Of a stretch of DNA of 64,000 bases, positions 50,190-58,161 are shown in pieces (within the stretch, counting starts at the first letter, position 1; each line of letters starts with the position of its first letter). The stretch covers positions 1 through 64,000 of the forward strand of contig SOER01000008.1 in NCBI GenBank assembly GCA_021646405.1, given 5' to 3'. The translations under genes were made by a program, and so were the position numbers. Below the pieces are notes generated by a model. That model saw only the letters and a list, made by a program, of their open reading frames with translations. It searched no databases and had not been told where the DNA came from. Source of the stretch: Candidatus Loosdrechtia aerotolerans. GTDB lineage: Bacteria; Planctomycetota; Brocadiia; Brocadiales; Brocadiaceae.

Positions 50190-52313
50190 TTATGGTGGAG
50201 TAACAGGTGTGTCTAATATTTCACGTATCCTTGTTAACATAACGTCTGTCGAAAGAGGCTTTGGGATAAAATGAAGTTTTTCTTCCAGGACCATGGTGTT
50301 GGTAATAACGTCTTGAGAATAACCACTCATAAAAAGAGTCTTTATATCCGATTTCATTTTCTTGATTTCATCGTACAACTCCTTACCGTTCTTTTTCGGC
50401 ATCATCACATCCAGAATAAGGAGGTGTATATCGTGTTGATTGTTTAAAAATTTGTGCAAGGCGTCTTCTCCATCTATTGCATCAATAACCCTGTACCCCG
50501 AATCGTTTAAAATCGCTTTAATAATCTCCCTTACGTCGGTTTCATCTTCCACGAGTAATATCGTTTCTGTTCCGGCCTTTGGGATGGATACATTCGTAAA
50601 AATTCCTTCTTTCTCTTTCTCTTTGTGCCGGATGAGTGGTAAATAGATCTTGAACGTTGTTCCTTCACCTGGCGCACTCTTTACCTGTATATATCCTCCG
50701 TGCTGCTTGATAATTCCATATACAACCGCAAGTCCTAGACCGGTGCCTTTTTTCTTCGTGGTAAAAAAAGGCTCAAAAATCATTTTTTTTGTCTCTTCGT
50801 CCATGCCCGTACCTGTATCAGAGACAATCATACAGACATACTTCCCTGCCTTACCGTAACCATATTCTCTTATAAATGTTTGATCTAACTCCACAATTTC
50901 TGTGCAAATCGTTAAAATTCCTCCATCGGGCATGGCATCCCGTGCATTTGTTACAAGATTTACCAGGACCTGCTCTATCTGGCCGTAGTCTGCCATCACA
51001 GTACAATGTTTATCGATAAATACGATTTTCAGTTGAATACGCTCACGAGGGATTAATCTCAGCAGGGTATTTTCAATCCATTGGATAATGGTATTCAAAT
51101 TGATTGGTTTTGGATTGCTTATTTGTTTCCTGCTCAGCGTAAGGAGATTTTGGGTTAGTTTTGCAGCCCTGTCCGCTGATTCCAGTATCTTTTGTACATA
51201 ATTTCTTAACGGATGATTTTTTTTCATCTTATTTTGTAACATTTCTGCATATCCTATGATTGCCGAGAGGATGTTATTAAAATCATGCGCAATACTCCCG
51301 GCAAATTTTCCGATATACTCCATTCGCTGGATATGATAGAGCTGTTCCCTCACTTTTATCTTCTCCTCTTCTGTATGTTTGCGCCTTGTAACATCCGTTG
51401 ACGTATCACAAATTGCATACATCGCTCCGGTTGAGTCGAAGAGCGGGAATTTAACCGAAAGGTATGTATGCGGTTCGTCGTTGTGAAGCAATACTTCATC
51501 AAATTCAGCAGCTGTTTTGGACTCAAGTACCTTTCTATCGTTAATGCTGAAGCTATCAGCTATTTCCCTGGGAAACAGGTCATAATCCGTTTTACCCTGT
51601 ATCTCTTCCTTTTTTTTATGGAGCATCCTTTCAAACTGCTTATTCACGAAGATGTACCGTCCGAGAATGTCCTTGATATAAACAAGCGCCGGGGCATTAT
51701 CAAGGAAAGATTGTAACCTCTTTTCGTTTTCGTGCAATGACTCTTCAACTTGTTTACGACGGATAGCTGTTCCGACCCTGGCAGCAACTGATGAAATGAG
51801 ATTGACTAACCGTTTATCCTCCTGTTGTTGTCCCTGCATAAAGAAAATACATACGGCAACAACCACATTATTCGCTGTAACAGGGATGCCTACTGCCGTT
51901 TTCAGGTTAGAATCTACTGTAAGGGATGCACGATGGGGGGAGTCTTTATCCGCAATGGCATCCTGCCTCCATTCCGGTTCTTTCGTAGACCATACACGTC
52001 CTGGTAGTCCACTACCCAAAGGAAAGATGATCTTCTTACTTTCCTCTTTAATCTTCTCCAATTCTGTGGTATTTTTATGCCAGGCTGCGCTGTACTCAAG
52101 ATACTTGCCATCGGGGGATGGTATCCATGCCTCGCCGTAGATCCAGCCGGCAGACTGGCATACCGTGCGGAGTACAAAATCAAGTGCAGAATGGAAATCC
52201 TCTGCTTCTGTAATTGCCATGGTTATTGCCTGTAGTAGTCTGGCCTCCTCTCCGGCATATTTCTGTTCTGTTATATCCTGTAATGTTCCAATCATAAGAA
52301 CTGCCCTTTCCAT
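50190..52313 (-). CDS. Truncated hybrid histidine kinase (GAF-PAS-HisKA-HATPase-REC)
   Basis: The 707-aa downstream part of a broken kinase. The start MERAVLMIGTLQDITEQK is only the tail of a PAS domain. A GAF domain follows (about 25-190; HSALDFVLRTVCQSAGWIYG), then a PAS domain (about 200-315; NAPALVYIKDILGRYIFV), HisKA with H343 in GSIAHDFNNILSAIIGY, and HATPase with NLVTNARDAMP, DTGTGMDEETKK and GTGLGLAVVYGI. The C-terminal receiver has phospho-Asp in LLILDVMMPKKNG and Lys in HFIPKPLS. The kinase core looks intact. It would start inside the old PAS domain, and the receiver that once preceded it is now the separate frame 52390-52827. Whether it is expressed is uncertain. Confidence 0.85.
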   Translation of the reverse strand: MERAVLMIGTLQDITEQKYAGEEARLLQAITMAITEAEDFHSALDFVLRTVCQSAGWIYGEAWIPSPDGKYLEYSAAWHKNTTELEKIKEESKKIIFPLGSGLPGRVWSTKEPEWRQDAIADKDSPHRASLTVDSNLKTAVGIPVTANNVVVAVCIFFMQGQQQEDKRLVNLISSVAARVGTAIRRKQVEESLHENEKRLQSFLDNAPALVYIKDILGRYIFVNKQFERMLHKKKEEIQGKTDYDLFPREIADSFSINDRKVLESKTAAEFDEVLLHNDEPHTYLSVKFPLFDSTGAMYAICDTSTDVTRRKHTEEEKIKVREQLYHIQRMEYIGKFAGSIAHDFNNILSAIIGYAEMLQNKMKKNHPLRNYVQKILESADRAAKLTQNLLTLSRKQISNPKPINLNTIIQWIENTLLRLIPRERIQLKIVFIDKHCTVMADYGQIEQVLVNLVTNARDAMPDGGILTICTEIVELDQTFIREYGYGKAGKYVCMIVSDTGTGMDEETKKMIFEPFFTTKKKGTGLGLAVVYGIIKQHGGYIQVKSAPGEGTTFKIYLPLIRHKEKEKEGIFTNVSIPKAGTETILLVEDETDVREIIKAILNDSGYRVIDAIDGEDALHKFLNNQHDIHLLILDVMMPKKNGKELYDEIKKMKSDIKTLFMSGYSQDVITNTMVLEEKLHFIPKPLSTDVMLTRIREILDTPVTPP

Positions 52314-52389
52314 ACTGTCAAAGGTAACGTTACCTTTTGCATGAATAATATATACCGTTTTATAATTTCCGAAGAATGGGTAATGAATA

Positions 52390-52827
52390 TCATAGAGCCC
52401 TGCTGTTCCTCCATGCCTCTCCCGCGTATTTGTACCTTCTTCGTTTTTTTGCTTCTTTCAGCTCTCGCTCAATAACAGGTACAAGCCGTTTCATGTTTCT
52501 CTTTATAATATAATCATGTGCACCGGCATTCGTACATGCTGTAGCCGTGTCTTTACTCACCGTATCCGATACGATAATAAAAGGCAGGTCAAGTCCGCTT
52601 AATTGCAATTCTGTAAGTGCACCAACGCCACTGAAAGACGACAGGGAATAATTGGCAAGAACAATATCCCACGCGTGCTTTTCAAGCATTATCTTCATTG
52701 CCGAAGCGGTTTCGACTCTTTCATATACCGGATCATAACCTCCGTTTCTTAGTTCCCGAAGCAATCGTTCCACGGCCTCCGTAGAATTCTCGACAATTAA
52801 CACACGAAGAGGTTTACCATTCATCAT
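52390..52827 (-). CDS. Degenerate receiver domain, former N-terminus of the kinase at 50190
   Basis: A 145-aa REC domain: KPLRVLIVENSTEAVERLL, GGYDPVYERVETASAMKIM and AHDYIIKRNMKRLVPVIERE. The phosphorylation Asp is replaced by Asn (N59 in IVLANYSLSS; the paralogues have ISDHS), and the acidic pocket reads EN instead of ED, so phosphorylation is unlikely. After RRYKYAGEAW the frame ends, and the +1 frame immediately continues with PAS-tail sequence (GLYDIHYPFFGNYKTVYI...) into the next ORF. Compared with 58162-60987 about 90 residues of PAS are missing. Best read as a fragment of a decaying gene. Confidence 0.75.
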   Translation of the reverse strand: MMNGKPLRVLIVENSTEAVERLLRELRNGGYDPVYERVETASAMKIMLEKHAWDIVLANYSLSSFSGVGALTELQLSGLDLPFIIVSDTVSKDTATACTNAGAHDYIIKRNMKRLVPVIERELKEAKKRRRYKYAGEAWRNSRAL

Positions 52828-53345
52828 TTTCTATGCCTTGTTAAAATGTAATATGAAAAAAACGAGTATTGATTTTTGTACCACTTACGATATATCTGAC
52901 ATTCAGGAGGTTTCCTGTCATGTTCTTTCTATGGTACAGATTTTGTATTTGAGATATTTTATATATTGAGTATGTGATTTAGAAAAACATGTGCCAATGT
53001 GTTTAAAATAATGAAAATAATAAAATTTTGATTTTTGACGGGATCAAACAGGGTTTTTGAAAGGAAAAAGGGGTAATAGGGGAGGGTTGCTTTTGACCAT
53101 TCACATCAAACAGGGGTGGATTACCCGTGCGGTTAATCGTAACTCCTGTAAAGATGAATAGTAAAATAGAAAGAGAGTTGCAAGATATGTGACATGACAC
53201 AATGCGTGATGCCACATATTTGTGCCGTTACACATCAAGGAGTTTCTTAAATTAAAATAGGACGCAGATTTGTGCAGACTTTGTCGTGAGCACAGTCGAA
53301 CGATCTACGCAGATTCTATAAGCCTTAACCACGGATGAACACGGA

Positions 53346-53530
53346 TAAAATTAGAAGGTTCAGGGTTCCCGGTTTAAGGTTCAGTAGGGGAAAAGCGAGG
53401 CTGACACCATGGGTCTTTATAACCTCCAGACAGTCCTTTTCCTAATACTTTGAACCCTGAACCGGGAACCTGAATAATTACAAAAATTTTCCTTTCTCCA
53501 TCCGTGGTTAATCTGGTTTTTTGTCATTTG
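53346..53530. repeat. ~200-bp dispersed repeat, copy B
   Basis: A direct repeat of 165-370 (GGAAAAGCGAGGCTGACACC block, TTTGAACCCTGAACCGGGAA, CCATCCGTGGTTAAT). Within 52828-53345 I see AT-rich sequence, an AACCACGGATGAACACGGAT block and no gene. 53531-53621 has AATACGAAT-type repeats and the GCGGCCAAAGGCCGC palindrome. Confidence 0.75.
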
Positions 53531-53621
53531 AAATTGTTTCGTATTTCGATATTCGTATTTCGAATTTGGTTGCGGCCAAAGGCCGCGCCAGGTTCATCCG
53601 CGATTCACTTTACCCTATATT

Positions 53622-55586
53622 TCATGCGTCCAGGATCTCCCGTATCTTCCGTAAAATTTCTGTTGGTGAAACGGGTTTTGAAATGAACGGCAATCCTTCC
53701 CTGATAATTACTTCATTCACGCCATCTTTTAAATAACCACTCATAAAAAGGACCTTTACCTCCGGCCGTATCCGCTTTATTTCATCGTATGCGTCTTTAC
53801 CATTTTTTTTTGCCATCATTACATCGAGCACAAGGAGGTGTACAGAATCCTTGTTTCTCATAAATGTATTTACCGCATCTTCTCCGTTCGCAGCATCAGC
53901 AACCGTATAGCCCGATTTGCTGAGTACGGTTTTAATAATTTTTCTGATTTCTGCATTATCCTCTGCGAGCAATATTGTTTCTGTGCCGGTGATACGGGGC
54001 GGTAGCTCTTCGGATTTTTGTTCTTCAATTGCCGGTTCAACCATTGGTAAATAAAGTTTAACTGTCGTACCTCCGCCGGGTTTGCTGTCAACATCAATAT
54101 AGCCATCATGGTGTTTAACGATACCATATACGATTGAGAGTCCGAGCCCTGTACCCTTTCCACGTTTTTTTGTAGTAAAAAATGGTTCAAAAATCCTCTT
54201 TTTTGTTTCTTCATCCATACCGGTACCGGTATCTGAAACAGAGATACAGGTATACCTGCCAACTTCACCATATCCGTGGGATTTTATGAAGGTATCATGT
54301 AACTCCGCAATTTCCGTACGTATCGTTAGCGTTCCCCCATGAGGCATGGCATCCCGTGCATTTGTTGCAAGGTTCATTATGACCTGTTCTATCTGACTGC
54401 TGTCAGCCATTACAACGGGGTTTTTATCTGAGAGGGTAATCCTGAGTTTTATATTCTTACAAATAAGGTTTGAGAGTAAACTTCCTGTACATTTTACAAG
54501 GGTATTTGCCTGTACCGGTTTTGGGTCGTTTATTTCTTTTCTGCTGAAGATAAGAAGATTCCGGGTTAAGTGAATAGCATTCTCTGCTACGGTATGTATC
54601 CTTTGAATGTAGTCTTTTAATGAAGCATCATCGGAACCGGTATTTTTCTCCATCGCATACTGGAGCAATTCCACATATCCGATTATTACCGAAAGGGTGG
54701 TATTAAAATCATGAGCAATGCTTCCTGTCAGTGTACCAATGGATTCTAATTTCTGAAAATGGTACAGTTGTTCCTGGAGTTTTACCTTTTCTTCTTCTGC
54801 ACATTTCTGTTCAGTAATGTCCTGAGAGATCCCGTTCATCTGAATTGCTTTACCGGCAGTATTAAAAATAACCTCGGCCTCTTCATGGATAAAACGTACC
54901 GAGCCATTTGGCAGAATGATGCGAAAGTCAATACGGTAAGGCTTTTTTCCGTATAATGATTCATGAATAGAATTTTTGACATGGTTTCTATCCCGGGGAT
55001 GAACAACGTTCAGTACCATTTCGTGTGTTGGTTTGAACGTCCCCGGGACAAGACCGAAGATACGATAAATCTCATCTGACCAGTATAACTCGTTCTTGAC
55101 AACATTCCATTCCCAGTTTCCCATGTGGGCAATTCTCTGTGCATTGGTAAGGCTTGCCTGGCTCCTTCGCAATGCCTCCTCTGCCTGTTTGCGTTTTTTC
55201 CGTTCTTCGGCCTCTTTTAATTCACGATCAATGGCCGGGATGAGCCTTGATACATTATCTTTCATGATATAATCATGTGCACCGGCCTTCATAGCCGCTA
55301 CTGCGGCCTCTTCGCCAATGACGCCCGATACAACAATAAACGGCAGATCGAGTCCGCTCAGATGCAGTTGTGTGAGTGCACCAAATGAGCTGAAAAGCGG
55401 CATGGAGTGATCGGAGATGATGATATCCCACTCGTACCTTTCAAGCATTATCTTCATGGCGGAGGCTGTCTCTACTCGTTCGTATATTGGATCATAGCCG
55501 CCTCTTTTCAATTCGCGTATTAACAATTCTGTATCATCATACGAATCTTCAACAATTAATATACGGAGCGGTTTACTCATATACAT
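53622..55586 (-). CDS. Hybrid histidine kinase, REC-PAS-HisKA-HATPase-REC
   Basis: A 654-aa cytoplasmic phosphorelay protein. The N-terminal receiver (LRILIVEDSYDDTELLIREL; Asp in IIISDHSMP) is followed by a helical linker. Next comes a PAS domain with PAC tail (YWSDEIYRIFGLVPGTF ... NGISQDITEQK, about 160-275) and HisKA with H292 in GSIAHDFNTTLSVIIGY. The HATPase has NLATNARDAMP, DTGTGMDEETKKR and GKGTGLGLSIVYGI. The C-terminal receiver has Asp in LLVLDVMMAKKNG. No membrane segment or DNA-binding domain is present, so the signal is internal or delivered by the first receiver. It is closely related to 58162-60987 and to the broken 50190-52827 gene, which points to tandem duplication. Confidence 0.9.
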   Translation of the reverse strand: MYMSKPLRILIVEDSYDDTELLIRELKRGGYDPIYERVETASAMKIMLERYEWDIIISDHSMPLFSSFGALTQLHLSGLDLPFIVVSGVIGEEAAVAAMKAGAHDYIMKDNVSRLIPAIDRELKEAEERKKRKQAEEALRRSQASLTNAQRIAHMGNWEWNVVKNELYWSDEIYRIFGLVPGTFKPTHEMVLNVVHPRDRNHVKNSIHESLYGKKPYRIDFRIILPNGSVRFIHEEAEVIFNTAGKAIQMNGISQDITEQKCAEEEKVKLQEQLYHFQKLESIGTLTGSIAHDFNTTLSVIIGYVELLQYAMEKNTGSDDASLKDYIQRIHTVAENAIHLTRNLLIFSRKEINDPKPVQANTLVKCTGSLLSNLICKNIKLRITLSDKNPVVMADSSQIEQVIMNLATNARDAMPHGGTLTIRTEIAELHDTFIKSHGYGEVGRYTCISVSDTGTGMDEETKKRIFEPFFTTKKRGKGTGLGLSIVYGIVKHHDGYIDVDSKPGGGTTVKLYLPMVEPAIEEQKSEELPPRITGTETILLAEDNAEIRKIIKTVLSKSGYTVADAANGEDAVNTFMRNKDSVHLLVLDVMMAKKNGKDAYDEIKRIRPEVKVLFMSGYLKDGVNEVIIREGLPFISKPVSPTEILRKIREILDA

Positions 55587-55675
55587 TACCTTCCTGTTTT
55601 ACAAATGAATACAGATCAACCCTTTCCTCACTATGCTATTACTTATACGCACCCGAAAGGGATGCGGCAACCATT

Positions 55676-55812
55676 CGCAGGAATTCCAAATATCAAATCC
55701 CAAATATAAATAAATTCCAAATTCCAATCTCCAAACCATACTGTTTGATACTTGGAATTTGTTTGTTATTTGGATATTGTTATTTGGAATTTATTTATAT
55801 TTGGTGCTGTGG
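55676..55812. repeat. AAATTCCAAATATCAAAT palindromic repeat
   Basis: GGAATTCCAAATATCAAATC with CCAATCTCCAAACC on one side, and the complementary TTTGATACTTGGAATTTG and TATTTGGAATTTATTT on the other. The family recurs near 8820-8900, 12230-12360 and 17850-17890. It is non-coding. Confidence 0.6.
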
Positions 55813-55851
55813 GAAATGGATAAGTATACAACTACAGACATGCGTGATATC

Positions 55852-57552
55852 TTAAATCGTAAAGTAGAACACAGCACCTTTATCTACGGCACTTTCCGCC
55901 CAGATTTTGCCGCCATGCCGGTGAATAATACGCTGTACGGTAGCCAGTCCGATACCGGTACCCTCGAATTCAGTAGCTTTACAGAGTCGCTGGAATGGGG
56001 TAAATAGCTTATTGGCGTATGTCATATCAAAACCAACGCCGTTGTCACGTATAAAATATGCCCGCTCCTTGTTATACTGAATACTGCCGAATTCAATCTT
56101 TGCCTGCGGGCAGTTTCTTGTAAATTTCCAGGCATTATTTATAAGATTCTCCATGGCTATTTGTAACAAGTTCGGATCTCCGTAAACAGTTACCCCATCA
56201 GGAATGATAAATTCGGCGCACCGTTCCGGTTGTTTCTCTTTTACTTCATTGGCAATTGCCTTTACCAGTGCGCTCAGGTCAACTGATTTTGGACTCATCG
56301 TGCTCCGTGTTACGCGGGATAAATTTAAGAGATCCTCTATGAGGTGTCCCATACGCTGACTTGCCGCCTGTATTCGCTGGATATAATTCTTCCCCTGTTC
56401 TTCTACGGTATGAGCGCAATCTTCCATAAGCGCTCTGCTGAATCCATCGATACTTCTGAGCGGTGCACGGAGATCATGCGACACAGAATAGCTGAATGCC
56501 TCCAATTCTTTATTTGTAACAGTAAGCTGGGTGGTAAGGTGTTCAAGCTGATCCCGCTGTCTCCGCAGTTCATTCTCAATGTGCTTGCGTTCAGTAATAT
56601 CCTCCTTAATGGCAACGAAGTGGGTAATAGAACCATCGGGGGCCTTTATGGGGGAGACAGAGGCCAGTTCCCAGTAAAATTCTCCGTTTTTTTTCTTATT
56701 AATAAATTCTCCCTTCCATGTATTACCGGAAATAATCGTGGTCCACATCTTCTTGTATTTTTCAACGGGCGTCTTGCCGGATTGTAAAATGCGGGGGTTT
56801 TCCCCAACAATCTCATCCGGGGCATATCCCGTTAACTGAAAAAATTTGGGATTGGCATACTCAATCTTGCCTCCCGTACTGGTAATGATAATCGAACACG
56901 GACTGTGTTCAACGGCGTTCGACAGCTTACGGTATTTTTCCTCAGATTCCCTGAGTGCCTCTTTTGCCCGTTTTTGTTCTGAACTCTCGATAAGCTTGAG
57001 TTCACCATCACGTTTTATAAGGGTAAACTGATGATTCTGAACAATATCAAGCACCTCATGGATGTTGCATGTATCGAGTGAATAGGTGCAAACTGCCAGT
57101 ATTTGACGATTCCTGATGGTGGTATCAACCGCTTTTTCATAATCGAAGAAGTTCACCCAGTCTTTCTTTTCAAGCCAGGTGGTATTACCGGTTAGTCTCA
57201 TACCTCTGTAACCCCGCTCCATTGCCCAATTGAGTTTATGGATCCAGCCGTCAAGAACCCCCTGAAGATCGAAAACACCGTCTTTCAGATACCATTCATC
57301 ATGGGGAAGGATCTCTATTTGTCCATTTGTCAGATAGGATTCAAAATGAGGTACCGCCTTTCTCATTGCATCTTTTGCCCCCTCTACGGTAAGAGGTGCT
57401 GACGTGATCCACATACAAAATTCGTCGTTTTCCAATCCTGCCTGAAAATAGGGTACCAGGATATCCGTTAAATCTTCTGCAGTTTGATACAGTTGGCAAA
57501 AATGGGTGCCCCAGGGAAGGTTACCGACGTTCTCTATTCCTGATTTTCTCAT
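55852..57552 (-). CDS. MEDS-PAS histidine kinase
   Basis: A 566-aa kinase starting MRKSGIENVGNLPWGTHFCQ. Residues about 8-185 form a MEDS (DcmR-type sensory) domain, WGTHFCQLYQTAEDLTDILV ... GMRLTGNTTW. Next comes a PAS domain with PAC (AVEHSPCSIIITSTGGKIEY ... HFVAIKEDITERK), then HisKA with His at about 359 in YSVSHDLRAPLRSIDGF. The HATPase has LINNAWKFT, RDNGVGFDM and GTGIGLATVQRIIHRHGG, the phytochrome-kinase subtype also used by 61952-63886. The frame is open to 57624 with an earlier Met. There is no receiver of its own, so it probably signals to a separate one, such as 60992-61438. MEDS domains are linked to C1-compound and hydrocarbon sensing, but the ligand here is unknown. Confidence 0.88.
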   Translation of the reverse strand: MRKSGIENVGNLPWGTHFCQLYQTAEDLTDILVPYFQAGLENDEFCMWITSAPLTVEGAKDAMRKAVPHFESYLTNGQIEILPHDEWYLKDGVFDLQGVLDGWIHKLNWAMERGYRGMRLTGNTTWLEKKDWVNFFDYEKAVDTTIRNRQILAVCTYSLDTCNIHEVLDIVQNHQFTLIKRDGELKLIESSEQKRAKEALRESEEKYRKLSNAVEHSPCSIIITSTGGKIEYANPKFFQLTGYAPDEIVGENPRILQSGKTPVEKYKKMWTTIISGNTWKGEFINKKKNGEFYWELASVSPIKAPDGSITHFVAIKEDITERKHIENELRRQRDQLEHLTTQLTVTNKELEAFSYSVSHDLRAPLRSIDGFSRALMEDCAHTVEEQGKNYIQRIQAASQRMGHLIEDLLNLSRVTRSTMSPKSVDLSALVKAIANEVKEKQPERCAEFIIPDGVTVYGDPNLLQIAMENLINNAWKFTRNCPQAKIEFGSIQYNKERAYFIRDNGVGFDMTYANKLFTPFQRLCKATEFEGTGIGLATVQRIIHRHGGKIWAESAVDKGAVFYFTI

Positions 57553-57647
57553 ATCTTTATTACCCTGAAACATGTTTCTCAATACTATTGATAAAATATT
57601 ATGGAAATCTTTAAAAAAAGTCAAATAATAAGTTGCGTTGCAAGTTT

Positions 57648-57859
57648 AAAGCCCAAAGGGTTTTTCTCTGATAGCCCAGAGTAAATTTTTTACCCTGGGG
57701 TAATGAGAAAACAAGAGAATTAACCCTGAAAGGGTGGCATAAAATCACATGAATTCCATCTATACCGCTCTTTCAGAGCTAAAAAAGGCGTTTACCTGTA
57801 TACCCAGGGCGTATTGCCCTGGGCTTTCGTATACAAGCCCTTCGGGCTTTGTTTGAAAA
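57648..57859. repeat. Multi-hairpin element, copy B (inverse)
   Basis: The reverse complement of 5490-5700 with few differences: AAAGCCCAAAGGGTTTTTCT, CCCAGAGTAAA...TTTACCCTGGG, ACCCTGAAAGGGT, GCTCTTTCAGAGC, CCAGGGCGTATTGCCCTGG and AAGCCCTTCGGGCTT. Substitutions fall on both sides of several stems, as expected if the fold matters. Confidence 0.75.
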
Positions 57860-57888
57860 GATAAATTATAATTATTATGGAATTCCGT

Positions 57889-58075
57889 AAACTAAGAAAC
57901 AATGCGGTACTTTTTCTGATCATCACACAAAGCCACAAAGGCACAAAGATACCACGATATATGATATGTCCTCATTCTGTATTCCTAACATTCCATCCTT
58001 CATCCTTCATCCTTCTTTATTCTTTTTATTCTTAGTGTCTCCGTGTCTTTGTGTGATGAAGATTCCTTAGCTTGG
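57889..58075. repeat. ~190-bp dispersed repeat with inverted ends, copy 3
   Basis: CTAAGAAACAATGCGGTACT, CACAAAGCCACAAAGGCACA, TCCTTCATCCTTCATCC, GTCTCCGTGTCTTTGTG, ending GATTCCTTAGCTT. The same orientation as 7638-7832. The remaining 58076-58161 contains no gene. Confidence 0.7.
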
Positions 58076-58161
58076 TATATATGGGGTTAGGGGAGAATGA
58101 TGGAACATACGACAGACCCTTTGCCTGCCCGCCTGCCCGATGGCAGATGTAATGGTAAGAT

